Shown here one piece after another: positions 1 through 11,900 of a DNA stretch of 64,000 nt. The position numbers were made by a program, and so were the translations under genes. Source of the DNA: Arcuatula senhousia (lineage: Eukaryota > Mollusca > Bivalvia > Mytilida > Mytilidae); contig OZ020316.1 in assembly GCA_963971305.1 (NCBI GenBank), positions 16,448,745 through 16,512,744 on the forward strand, read 5' to 3'. The notes beneath the pieces were generated by a model. That model saw only the letters and a list, made by a program, of their open reading frames with translations, was not told where the DNA came from and did not search any database. The number at the start of each line of letters is the position of its first letter. The first letter of the stretch is position 1.

Positions 1-430
1 TTTCCGGTTTCAAAAAGAGCGATTGTTACGGTGGGCAAAATTTTGAAAGGTAAGTTGCAATCTTGTTTTTGTGCCTTTTCAAGTCATTGAAACTATAAAA
101 TCTACATGTATGTCAGAAACAAATAAATACATGTATTCGACTGGTGCATTCTGTTATTTCAAGAGTATAAGGGTGTTTTGGAATATGGGATATTTACATA
201 TTTATTCCTGGGATACGGGATATTTGAGGCTAAACAAACTGGGAGATAAAATATTTAAATCTATTCTATTTACAGGGATATTGGATAAGAAAAAAAACCC
301 TCTATTTTGGATACGGGATATTTGATAAAAACATTAGGGAATATGAGATATTGGAACCCCTTAACGTATACATATGTATGTAAAGATACAGAAACATAAA
401 TAGCATTTTAATCTCATACTCTTATGTTTG
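1..430. other. AT-rich stretch without a gene
   Basis: No convincing coding sequence. The word GGGATATT recurs near 187, 217, 275 and 315 in varying context, so this looks like a decayed short-motif repeat. The open frame across it (71-325 +) is rich in I, Y and F and follows this motif, so I do not treat it as a gene. Confidence 0.5.
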
Positions 431-1215
431 TTTTATGTCCAGTCGACACTATTTCAGTCATAATCAGCAGGACAAGAGCTAATTGAAACACCAAAATGAA
501 TTCTGTAGAACCACCCAGGACACAGACCCATGTATGTCATTCGAAGGACCCATGCACGACCACAAACCAGAAGTAAAACGAACCAACTCACAAGATAGGC
601 CAATGTATTCGCACCCTTAACGCACCATAGGCCAATGCATCCAGAAAGTGACGAAATCCTTCCTCAAAAGTTTCGCACAATTTGGAATCCTTCCATATGG
701 TGACTGACAATGAAGAACCCTTACCCGAAATGAGGTCATACTAGATGGAACACCGACCTGTGTGGGATATAGCCAACTCTTACCCAGTTTCACATAACCA
801 TCCTTTATTTGGCGAAATACAATGCTGAATCCTGTTTGAACCTATACTCACTGAGAGAGAGAAGCGGGGTTGGAGTGGGAAACAAAGGATCTGTTAATTT
901 TGAAGATCACTGGAAAAGGGAAGAGGTGGGTAGTTGCGGAACATTTAGCCTGTGGCGGTGCACAATGGGATGTTTTACGTGCATGAACCTTGGAACTCTC
1001 CACGCACGTTGGTCCAATATGGTTTACGGTCAAGTTTCCGCATGAGTATAGCCTGATGAACCGGCATTTATTATGACAGGGCTGCCCTATTCAACCACCT
1101 GTGGCACACATCCCAGTGGCTTTGTGGGCTAAGCGGCATGGAAAGATGACATGTATCTGAGCGCTGCTACTAACCTATTCGCCTTCCGGGTCCCGCACGG
1201 TAGCATACTCTTATA
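431..1215 (+). repeat. Dispersed repeat family R, copy 1
   Basis: This block matches 14936-15800 and 34497-35390: it begins near TTTTATGTCCAGTCGAC, continues through ATATTTCAGTCATA-like text, and ends in a segment with the words TTTTACGTGCATGAA and TTTCCGCAT. The two other copies are interrupted by a retroelement tail and this one is not. No coding capacity is conserved between copies. I cannot name the family; it behaves as a non-autonomous interspersed repeat. Confidence 0.65.
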
Positions 1216-1284
1216 TAGGTTATTTACAGGCGATGAACATGAAAAGGATGATACAATGAACATGAAATGATGATGACATATGAA

Positions 1285-1665
1285 ATATGGGATGGGGTGG
1301 GAAACACAGGGACGGTAAATTTTGAAGAACCACAGGAAAAGGGGAGAAGTGGGTCGGGGCGAAAAATTTAGCCTATGTGGTGCACTACTTGGCGGTCAAC
1401 AAAGGGGTCTTTTACGTGCATGAAGCGTGGCATTCCCCACACACGTTGACCCACTATGGTCGGCGGTCAGGGTTTCCGTATTATAGACTTGACAACCCCC
1501 ACGGACGAGGGCTACCTTATTCAGCCACCTAGGGTACACACTTGGTGTCTCTGTGGGCTGAGCACTGACCCGACGTCAGAATCCTTAGTCGCCTCTTACG
1601 ACAAGCTAGGCTCTGCTGCGGGCCTAATCGCCACCCGGGCCCCGCACGGGACGCATATTCTTATG
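1285..1665 (+). repeat. Repeat family R, second partial copy in tandem
   Basis: A second copy of the right half of family R follows the first in the same orientation (compare 870-1215). Shared landmarks are the GGTGGG..AAATTTAGCCT block, the TTTTACGTGCATGAA word and the closing CCCGCACGG..GCATA..CTTAT. Related segments lie at 13690-14050, 47752-48150 and 60900-61110. No gene. Confidence 0.6.
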
Positions 1666-2076
1666 AAGTTTTTTGTTGTAACTAAAATATATACAATAAA
1701 TACATATGGGTAAAAATTAAGACGTACTGAAAGGGCAATCGAGTCTTATATAATCCTGGATAAAACAGCAGACATGAAAGAGGACGACTCTATGATACAA
1801 ACAAACACATCGAAGAAACAACTACAAGTCAAGTTAAAAGAAGGTAGCCCAGGAACTGTAAGCATTTTCTGCTTGTCGCAAAACAAACATTTTGTTTCCA
1901 GCCAATTATTCAAGGAGGCTATTTTCAATTTATAACAGTTGGTAATTATGCTTAGACAATAGATTAATGGATTTTGGTTGTAGGCGTCAATTATATGTGC
2001 CTGCCTGTTTATATAGGCTAAATAAGGTTGAATCCTTGACTTTAAATGACGTTTTCTTGTCCAAAACCCTTGAAAT
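1666..2076. other. No gene seen
   Basis: AT-rich sequence between two repeat families. A 118-codon minus-strand open frame (1746-2102) has no recognisable domain and runs into the neighbouring repeat, so I do not call it. Confidence 0.5.
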
Positions 2077-2395
2077 ACAAATGACAACAAAGTTCCAGAC
2101 AATAAATTTTGCTACGCCTGACGCGCGTTTCGTCTATTCAAGACTCATCAGAGGCGCTCTACCAAAAAAATTGAAAATGCCAAACACTGTATGAACATGA
2201 AGAGCATAGAACAGTATAACCAAAAATACCATACTGGGGAACCAAATTATTACTAAGATATTCAACCTATGTCTGGGGTAGGAAGAACCTTAGGGTTTAG
2301 ACAATTTTGAAATTTAGACGGATAATTTAAAGCTTTGATGTATTCTCCAACTCAAAAGTGTTGGTGCCGGAGCGGGCTAACCTCGGGGAATTTAA
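2077..2395 (+). repeat. Dispersed repeat family G (GACGCGCGTTTCGTCTATTC), full-length copy
   Basis: This roughly 315-bp block runs from GAAATACAAATGACAACAAA to GGAGCGGGCTAACCTC. It is nearly identical to 37335-37644 in unit B, where an empty site in unit A shows that it is a mobile insertion. It includes a GC-rich core with the words GACGCGCGTTTCGTC and CAGAGGCGCTC. It has no coding capacity; a SINE or MITE nature is likely, but I saw no clear Pol III boxes. Confidence 0.7.
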
Positions 2396-2432
2396 ACTCC
2401 ACCAGCAGTGCTAACCTTCACGTGTGTTCGAA

Positions 2433-2530
2433 ATACAAATGACAACAAAGTTCCAGACAAAACATTTTGCTTCGCCTGACGCGCGTTTCGTCTATTCAAG
2501 ACTCATCAGAGGCGCTCTACCAAAATGATA
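2433..2530 (+). repeat. Repeat family G, truncated second copy
   Basis: The first ~95 bases of family G are repeated here directly after the full copy, from AATACAAATGACAACAAAG to GAGGCGCTCTACCAAAA. The two copies are in direct orientation, separated by about 40 bases. Confidence 0.65.
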
Positions 2531-3079
2531 GTACCGTATTCTTATTTTTTTTCACAATGTCCTTTAAAATATGATTTAAGAGGTAAACAACACGCACAAC
2601 CTGTCTATCTAAAGTATGAAAAAACCTGGACCTCTCTTGCAAAAACCTGGACGCCTCTTGAAAAAGCCTGGACATGTATTTTATTTTAATTTAAAAATAT
2701 GTAAGACGCAACTTTTTGGCATCAGTGTTCAGGAAGCCATAATATAACATTGATGTTCACTTATAATGGTTAGCAATTTCGTTCAATATATTTGTCTTTT
2801 AAGGGGCGAAAAATGCAAAAAGGTAACAATTCAAAACACAGCCCACAATTTTATTTAGGAATCAGATTTTTTTTTATAGGAATTGGTGTTGTTATACAAT
2901 ATGATAATACATAAATATGCCTACCCATTGGTAGCATTTTTTCTTCGCATTCAGTTAAAAATCACTAAATATCACCAAAGTTAATATTTTTATTGATTAT
3001 TCTCTTGAAAAAACCAGGACAATTGTAAATTCCTCTCGAAAAAAACAATCCTGTCGCCGGACACGGGAGACTATCAAGT
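2531..3079. other. No gene seen
   Basis: AT-rich DNA. It includes a short direct repeat of AACCTGGAC..CTCTTG near 2623-2670 and nothing else I can assign. Confidence 0.5.
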
Positions 3080-3429
3080 TGTATCAAAATATACATTTGT
3101 AATTACATTCTGATTTATAACGACAATTTCGTTAAGGTAATATAATTGCAGTTTTATTTCTCGATAAAAATCACTAGCACGTGCAACCTTAGCAACCTTA
3201 AGAAAGACTTGCGCGGAGGAATTTCGAAAAAGACAAACCATGTATTTTGCATTTTATCAGAATGTAATTATATACATTGAAATGCAATATTTTTGAGTTT
3301 TATTGGTGTGTGAAAGTGTGGACCTTTGCGCACAATTTCAACCGCGCTTCATTAAAATGTGCTAAGGTCCACGCTTTTACACACCAATAAAACTCAAAAA
3401 TATTGCATTCAATGTATAAATGCAAGATA
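3080..3429. repeat. Dispersed repeat family H with internal hairpin
   Basis: Sequence from ACATTCTGATTTATAACGAC through GACTTGCGCGGA to GAGTTTTATTGGTGTGT matches the two flanks of the palindrome at 61640-62810. Within it, about 3273-3417 is an inverted repeat: ATTGAAATGCAATATTTTTG on the left and its near-exact complement ending ATTGCATTCAAT on the right, around a loop containing CAACCGCGCTTCATT. Confidence 0.6.
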
Positions 3430-3586
3430 TTTTTTCTATTCAAATAAAATTACAGTTTCATAATATGTTAATTTGAAATCATGATCATTATGCCATTCGT
3501 AAAGTTAAAACATAGATTAAAATATTTTAACAACTTTAAAAATTTGAGTTGTCTTCCTAAAATTGAATATTTTTTTTCAAAAAAGT

Positions 3587-4034
3587 AAACCTTTTCGGAA
3601 ACCGTTGATTTCAATATTTATCAAAGCATCTCCACTGCTTGGTCTTTTATAAAGGTTGCTAGCAGATTTGTTTCATTTATTACCTTTTCTTTGCTCAGAT
3701 TGTTATCAGTTGATTCTATTGAATTGATTTCAAAAACAGTTGTTGGAATAGTATTATATCTTTATTACCAAAGTAAATAACTATAGGTTTACAAATAGCT
3801 GAAGTTTTGCTTTCATTTTCATATGATGTCTTTACCGGACTTCTGCCTTTTCGATTCCTTTGATAATTTTATTTATGTCAACAGAATGTTCCTCGGTCTC
3901 CTCCTTAGATTGTGAATACTAGTATGACCTTTCACTTCTTTTCACTTTTGTAGCCTCTAAACATTTATTTTCTTCTTGACCTTTCACATTAAAGTTGTGG
4001 TATTCCAAGCAGCTACTTAGGTTTTCTTCTTCTT
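3587..4034 (-). pseudogene. Decayed copy of receptor exon 8 (unit A left edge)
   Basis: This is a minus-strand relic of the last exon of the receptor gene, alignable to 5410-5921 and 26071-26582. It has lost the middle of the exon (the part after the residues around NLSKET), carries a ~45-bp insertion near 3755-3798, has extra bases near 3928, and the TGA stop position is mutated (TAAACC where the intact copies have TCAACC on the plus strand). Flanking DNA on both sides also matches the intact gene surroundings, so it came from an older tandem duplication, not from a processed transcript. No product is expected. Confidence 0.75.
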
Positions 4035-4720
4035 TTACAAAGATTTACAGAACCAATGCACAATGCGCAATGTCTTAAACAAGCAAAAACCAAATTAAAA
4101 TATTTAAATATATTTTTGTACAAAACAAAGGTAGAGAAAAGACAAAACCTAGAAGACAAACCCTGATTTGGTATAGGCATTTAAAATGAAATTGCAGGTT
4201 AAACCACCAGGTTGTATTGCGCGCCATAATTTAGTGTTACTGTACCAAATGCTAACATGTACATGTATCTTTTCAAAAGGAGGTCTGTTGATTTATTATC
4301 TACCCTGGTGGATAAAACTTTTTCGGCATTAATTCGTTTGTGTTTGGCAGAGGACACCTTGGTGAAAAAGTTCGACCAATGGCAAATTGTTTGAACCCTC
4401 TGATCAATCTGTTCCAAACAAAATGTGAACCCTAGTTTGAAATAGACAACCTAAATTTTGCTTTTTCAGTTATTGAGTCTAAGCCAGATGCATTTAACAT
4501 CTTGCATGTGTTATTTTTCTAAAAAGAATGTTTCCTGCGGTTATTTTTTTTAAGTGTCATGACAAATTATTTTCTTCACTATAAGAATTATTGTATATTC
4601 ATTTCAGAAGCTGATGAAGAGTTTCTACAAGAAGTGACGTAATTGCTAAAAAGGTTAAATGTCTGATGAAAATTTAACGTAGCTTGGTTAATTTCATACA
4701 ATTTAAAAAAATCATTAAAA
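4035..4720. other. Decayed intron-7-like sequence; no gene
   Basis: It matches the DNA upstream of exon 8 in the intact copies (5922-6420 and 26583-27110), including the GTGTTTGGCAGA and GCTTTTTCAG words, with many small indels. It is the continuation of the old partial gene copy. Confidence 0.55.
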
Positions 4721-5409
4721 GGGTTGGATCCGCCCCATGCTTCTCCTTTTATTCAACAAAAATCAAATTCAAATTATTCTAGGAAATTAAACCTAGCCCC
4801 CTTTCAAGGTAGATGGTCTGTCCCTGAAAGACGGTGTATTCAACAATTGTATAATCAAAATATAGGGACAGATCAAAATGGCAATAATTTTGACCAATTA
4901 ACACCTCAAACATATTTTGTCTCTTTATTTTAATTTTTATTTAGATGTCAAAAATGAACACATAGATACTTTGTTATCAATACAAACAAAATAATAAAAT
5001 AAAATGCTTTTTAACAAGAACACATCGATAAAACAATAATATATACATGATATATATAACATAGAATAGTAGATCAATAATATACAATAACATTTAAAAA
5101 ACATAAATCGAAATGCATTAAACAATTTAAATAACAAAATATATGTACAATACAACTTCATACCACACCATTTGAGCAACGCTAATCGTCTGTACGACAT
5201 TTCTATGAAAAGTTTAACCATCATTTCTTTGTCACCGGTTCAACCAAATACGGTATTTAATAGTGTATCAAGTCCTATTAAGTTATATAGGAGTTTTTTT
5301 TATTCAAATAACATTTTCGTTATGAAAATTTGATATATCATATGCCATTCGTAAAGTTAAATAAAAAGTTGTTTTGAGTTGTCTCTCCTAGATTGAATGT
5401 TTTTTAAAG
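4721..5409. other. 3' flank of receptor copy A, duplicated at 25371-26070
   Basis: From GGATCCGCCCC onward this matches 25371-26070 in unit B: the GACGGTGTATTCAACAATTG block, an AT-rich run and a TCACCGGTTCAACCAAATACGG block. It lies downstream of the minus-strand gene and probably includes its 3' UTR. The 69-codon frame at 4724-4933 (+) is not conserved as coding in unit B. Confidence 0.55.
5299..5304 (-). promoter_or_regulatory. Candidate poly(A) signal, copy A
   Basis: AATAAA on the minus strand about 105 bases after the stop codon at 5410-5412. The same hexamer is conserved in unit B at 25941-25946. A chance match is possible in such AT-rich DNA. Confidence 0.35.
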
Positions 5410-5921
5410 TCAACCTTGTCGGAAACCGTTGATTTCAATATTCATTAAAGTTTCCCCACTGCTGGGTCTTTCATAAAGGTTGTTTGCCGATTTATCTCTT
5501 TGCTTGGTAATTTGTTGTCTTATTTGAAAGCTTTTATCGTTTTGACGTGACACTTTATTCATTGAAGAAGTACAGTCTTTGTTGTTTTGAAAGTCATTGA
5601 ACACATTTGTTGCATCTATTGGTGTTTCTTTGCTCAAATTGTTATCAATTGATTCCATTGAATTGATTTCAAAAACAGTTGTTGGAATTGCTGAGGTTTT
5701 GCTTTTGTTTTCATATGATGTATTTACTGGACTTTCTGCCTTTTCGATCCAAATAATATTTTTGTTTGCGTCAACAGAATTTTCCGCGGTCTCCTCCATA
5801 GATTGTGAATATGACCTTTCACTTCTTTTAACTTTTGTTGCCTCTAAACATTCATTTTCTTCTTGACCTTTCACATTAAAGTTGTGGTATTCCAAGCAGC
5901 TACTAAGGTTTTCCTCTTCTT
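5410..5921 (-). CDS. Copy A exon 8: cytoplasmic tail, C-terminus
   Basis: 512 nt from acceptor TTTGTAG to the TGA at 5410-5412. It starts EEEENLSSCLEYHNFNV and ends EINGFRQG. It contains SMEE, which fits the short TRAF2-binding consensus [PSAT]x[QE]E; such a short motif can occur by chance. By eye it differs from copy B at 18 of 161 residues, much more than exon 7. Confidence 0.8.
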
Positions 5922-8900
5922 CTACAAAGATTTACAAAAGCAATGCACAAGTATGTCTCAAACAACCAAAAGTCACATTCAAATGTTTTAAATTTATGTT
6001 TGTAGAGGATCAATCTCAATGTCCAAGAGAAAAGACAAAACCTGGATGACAAACCGGGTTCATTATAGATCGCAATGGTCCTGACTTGGTACAGGCCTTT
6101 CAAATGAAAAGACGGGTTTGACCAGGTTTAAAGCCGCGCTACGGTTCGTTGCTAACATGTACATGTATATTTTCAAAAGGATGTCTGTCGAAGGATTATC
6201 TTCCATGGTAGATAAAACTGCTTCGGCATTGATGCATTTGTGTTTGGCAGACACCTAGGTGGAAAAGTTCGTACAATGGCAAATTGTTTGAACCCTCCGA
6301 TTATTCTGTTCCAAACAAAGGATAAGCCCAAGTTTGAATTTACTTCCTTAATTCTGCTTTTTCAGGTTTGACTCCACGCCAGAGGCATTAAAGATCTTGT
6401 ATGAGTTTTTTTTAACAGACTGTTCCCTGATATTTGCTATTCTTTTTTTTATTGAGGTTGGTGGTTGGATGCTTATCAAATATGCCATTTTTTCATCCAA
6501 TAGTCATGTAAAAAATGTAAAGCAAGTTTATACTTACTTTCGGCTTTGGTACTTAACGGCACTGGATCTAAATGAATATAAAATAGTGTACAGCTAATAA
6601 ATTTGAAGACGTTTTAGATCTATCGGTATCAAGACATATAGGTATCCCTTTTGATAGGTCTATAACAATCAAGTTTACTTTTTGAGAAATATCTGCATAG
6701 CGCAATATTTAATTTCACATAAACACAATCGTTATTACATTTTTGGATTATTATATGATTTCAATTTGAAATTAGATTAGGTGTATTTTGTATGGCATTT
6801 TTAACAATGATTAGGATAAATATAACCAGTAGCAGCACTTTCATGAACCAATTCCGACAAAAATCTTCAAGGCTCCAAATTTAAAATTTGTAAAGACATA
6901 TTTTATTTAAGAAAATTCTGTATCTACCAGTTTTACCTAGACTTACCTCTATACAGAAATATTTGACAATCTGATGCAACAGTGACAGGACTCTGAAGTT
7001 TTTCTGTAACCTGTGTGTATGGACCTGAAAATGTACCCAGCGTCAGCTTCGCGACCTCTCCAGAACTATTCGATACTTCAGACGAATTTCGTGATCTATT
7101 TCGAATGTCTTGGAAATCCGTTACATGATGAAAAACTTCATCAGAGTAGCGGTTTTCATTTTTCTTCGGTTCACTCCCTTTGTTGGCTGGTTTCACATCC
7201 TGTCCATCAACGACATCTGTTATAACTTCCTGTAAAGTGTTGACATCAACTTGTTCAATGCTTCCAAGCTTCGAATTAGTATTTTTAGGATGATGAACAC
7301 CAGCTATGTTTTTCTCAATATTTAAGGCGTTTCTGTTCAGAGGAACATGATTGTTTGGTAGATTATCTTGATTGTTCATTTCATTTTCGACTGAACGTTC
7401 AACTCTTCGCTCTTGGTCATTTCCATTTCTTTCAACCAAGGGGAGGATCTCACATGAAACTGGAAGTCAAGATGAAAAGAGTCACAATTGAACGTCAATG
7501 GCTATCACAAGTAACCCTTCAAGATCTATAGAATATTTTGTGTGTAGTCGAATCAATTTTCTCATCTAAATTCAAGTCGAATAATGTCTCCCGTAAATCT
7601 GATGAATGTTTACTATATGGAAAATCATTTGATTTGTGATTCATTTGTATCATAAATAAACTCCTTGCAATTTGTTTGGTCATTATCAAAAAACGAGTTT
7701 AGCGTTATTTTTGGTTTCAGTGTGATGAACAAAAATATTATTGACCTTTTTGCGTTTATACATGTATCTATGCTGATTTATATATTAAAGCTGAGGTTAT
7801 TCTTATGTGTATAAATTTACCATTATTTCTTTTATTCTGATCAGATTCGCCTTTTCTTGACTTCAATAGATATAGTAGTAGGAATAACGTCCCAGCAAAA
7901 CATAGGATGGCAAGCACGGCTACTCTATATTTGAAATATAAGTGTACAACTTACATTACTTTATCAAGAATTTTCAAGAAGATTCATTCTCAATACTCAA
8001 AAGAGAATAAAAGATATAATCAAGCCATTTGAGGTTGAAGAATAGATGTCTTTATTTGGCTGTTTTGAAAATTCGTGAAGCAAAAATTTGTCATAGGTCT
8101 GTTTAGCTACATAAATATTCATAACCAAAATGTCGTGGTAGTCGACAGAAAAAAAGTTAATATTTATGGAGATTTTTTCCTTTATCACCCAATTATGCAG
8201 TTGACGTTAGGTGTATACTTTTGTTAAAAAATATTTCTTTTCTTTTCACCTAAATCACATATGTGGATACGGTTTTATCAATAAAGCATACATATACTTT
8301 TTTTCTTTGAAATTAATTAACTTTAACCTTAAGGACAACTTTTTTATGGGGGGGAGGCAAATGAAAGAAGCAAGGAGGCACCAATGGGGCATTCGAGTGT
8401 CAAAAATCCGAAAGGACAACGACAAAACCGGTAAAAACAAACAAGAACTGCACGAAGAAACACAAAACAGAAAATCAACTGAACGGAAATCAACAACGCG
8501 AACTCAAGTCGTAACAAGCGTGAACTCAGGTGCTCCGGAAGAGTAAACGGTTCCTGCCTGCTATAGCACACCCGTCGTTTTGCTAATTTCTAATTCAGTG
8601 TGTTAAAGGAGCAATGAGGCACCAATGGAGCATTCGAGTGTCACAAGTCTGAAAGGGCAACGACAAAACCGGTAAACACGAACAAAAACAGCATAAATAA
8701 ACTCATAAAACAAAATCAACCGAACGGAAATCAACAACGTGAACTCAAATCGTAACAAGAATAACTTAAGGTGCTCCGGAAGAGTAAGCGGTTCCTGCTT
8801 ATCCGGTAAAGGAAGACAAAACAAATGTCTACGACAAACCAACATCTGCATTCATTTGAGAGATAGAAATCCCATATTTGTCTACGAGTGTACGGTGTCT

Positions 8901-11900
8901 ATCGTAAAACTCTTGAGTGAAGACAACAACCGTGGGGTAACATCACCCTAGGTTAGCAATTTCTGTGTAAACGTGACGTTTCGACAAGAAAACCGATGTA
9001 ATTCCCGCAAGCTCTGAAGTAACGAATCGACTGTGTTACGAAGACTACATAAGCAGGAGCGGACGGAATGTTGCTACAGAAAAAGGGGAAGTTGACGATT
9101 TGAAAGTTGATGTCATCAGGTTTGTCATAGAGCTGTGTTGAAAATCTCTTTTGAGAGTCAATTTCGAGATGTAGATCTAAATATGAAGCAAACTTCCTAG
9201 ATTCCGTTGTGTTCTTTGTCTCAAGCTCCTGGGGATATATGAGATGGAGAAAGTAACCAAATTGACTATTGTTCGGTGAAAGGATATCATCAATATAACG
9301 GAACGTGAAGTTAAAAGAGAGATCTAGTCTACGATCTTTTTCGTCTAGAAGAGATTGTAGGAATTCTGCTTAATATGAAAGAAGAAACAAACAGCAAGCA
9401 AAGGTGCAAAATTGATGCCCATTGGAATCCCTATTGTTTGCTGAAAAACACGTCCATCAATCTACACAACTATTTTGTCGATAAGAAAATTGAGCATATC
9501 GACCATTTGGTCTTCTATATTTTTTTTCCTTTTTCTTAGACTCATTGATGACAAAGTAAGTCTTACTGTAATCGACTACCAGATATTTGTACCTGCGTTT
9601 TTCATTCTTTTTGAACAAGTGAACAAAAGACGTTATGTCCCCCACTTTCATGGAATATTCGGAACGAAACTCAGGAAGCATACTACTTACACAGCTATCA
9701 ATAAATCTGTAGAAGACTCGTCACCTTGGTCATCACTTGCTAGTGGTGCTATATTTGGAATGTCTATATGAAAAAATGTGTAAACAAATATAGAGAGTTT
9801 CGTGAACAGTGAAGTAAAATCTTTGAAGTTAGTATTTTTCGGTGGAAACATTAAAAATTGGATACTTACTCTAAACTGGTAATTGTTTTTTTATACTTGT
9901 GTCATTTTTTAGCATTACAGCAATCAATTGTATCGCTTTTGTTTGACGATATATCACCAAATCATTAACTGTTTGAAGTATTGTGTTGGATTTAAAATCG
10001 AAATACTTGATATTTTTCATCAGTCGAGAGATGCTTCTAAGCTAGTTGTTAGTGATTTCCGCTGTTCTCAGGCATAAAAAGATCCTCTACGTCCCGTTTC
10101 CCCCTGTTGTCTTTATTTCTTGGGTTCTCTTTTGTTCAATTGAGCTTTTATCGATTTGATTTTTACTGTTTTTATTTTTGTGGCTTAATATATACCATTA
10201 AAAAGAGAAATAGAAGGTTGAGCCAAAAAAAAACTAGTTTAACCCAAAAAAACTAGTTTAACCCAGCCACATTTTAAGTGCCGGTCTTAAGCATGTGATT
10301 TTTATCAAAATCAATGTTTGTACTCGTACACTTTAAATTATTTAATATTTGTCAAGCAAGAGGTCGTTCATTGACATTATATCATTGGTTTTGAATCATA
10401 CCCATTGTATCTTTCTTATTTGGATCTATTTCTCAAAATTGACACACAAGGAAGGCTTTGTACAAAGCTCTATGACAAACGTGATGACTTCAACTTTCCA
10501 ATAGTTAACTTTCCCTTTCTGTGTAGCAACATTCCGTCCGCTCCAGCATATGGAGTTTACGTATCACAATTGATTCGGTATTCCAGAGCATGTGGGGAGT
10601 ACAACGACTTCCTTGGTAGAGCTACACGGCTGACAAGCAAATTGTTAACACAGGGGTACGTTGCTCCCAGGTTGTTGTCATCACTAAAGAAATTTTACGG
10701 ACGACATCATGTGCTTGTATACAAATACAGGATTTCTATCTCTCAGATGAGCACAGATGTTGGTTTGACATAGAGTTTTGTAATGTCATCCTTTCCGGAT
10801 TTGACCAACACTTAATCGATCTTTGGCAACGTGACGGGTGTGCTAAAGCAAGCAGGAATTGCTTACTCTTCAGGAGCACCTGAGTTCCCTCTTGTTTGAA
10901 GAAGATGAAAGAGGCAAGGTCATTTAATCTTACATTTAGATATATTGATGATGTCCTTTCTGTCAATAACACTTCATTTGGTAGATGGATTCCTTCAATA
11001 TATCCTCCTCCAGAATTGGAGATTAAAGAGACCGCTGAATCAAATTGCTTCACGTCTTTCTTGGATTTGCACCTCGAATTTGACCCAGGTGGTCATCTCG
11101 GTACAAAAATTTACGATAAACGAGACGATTTTGATTTTCAAATTATTGATTTTCCTAATCTACAGAGCAATATACCTACTTCCCCTGCATACGGTGTTTA
11201 TATTTCACAACTTATTCGATATAACAGAGCTTGCACACACTTCACAGATTTTTTTTTATCAGACACCGATTTCTTCGTGACCGACTTTTGGAGCAGGGCT
11301 AAAAGAAAATACGTCTCATACGATCCCTAAAAAAAATCTTTCTTCGTTATCAGCCACTAGTAGAAAAGTTCAAAATTGAGTTAAAAGATATGGTGGTTAA
11401 TTGTTTTAATTACTGTTTGACTGGTCTGCTGTACAGAGATGATCACCTCAATATCCCTATTGTGTCTCACAACTATGTTGTGTTCTATGGTCATTACCGG
11501 ATCCGAAGATCGAAATGGAACAGAAAGGTTTGGCGCCATAAAACCTGGTTTAACCCACCATTTCGTTTGAAATGCCTGTACCAAGTCAGGACCATTGCGA
11601 TCCACCAATTCGTCGGTATGACTGATTCGTTTTTGTCATTTTCTCTGGACTATAAGATTGATCATTCAAGTTCGGTAGTTTTGTTATTACTTTTATTCGA
11701 CTTGAGTTCGCGTTGCTGAATGCGGTTTTGTTGTTATGTGTGTGTGTGTTTTATGTTGTTATATGGTTTGTTTTGTTGTGATGATTTTTTGTCTGCCGGT
11801 TTTGTCTTTGTCTTTACGGTTTTATGATACTGATTACCCCTTTGGTACACCTTTGCTTCTTTATCTGGGCCAATTGCAAAACAGTGAGCAGGGACCACTG

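Noticed and set aside
1746..2102. 118-codon minus-strand frame as a small protein gene
   Set aside because: No domain, no splice or promoter context, and it overlaps repeat family G.
4608..4645. Tiny plus-strand terminal exon after TTTCAG (EADEEFLQEVT stop)
   Set aside because: No upstream exons fit, and it lies in the decayed flank of the exon-8 relic.
7013..7225. Plus-strand frame opposite exon 7, also seen at 27730-27912
   Set aside because: It is the antisense shadow of a conserved coding exon; its conservation follows from exon 7.
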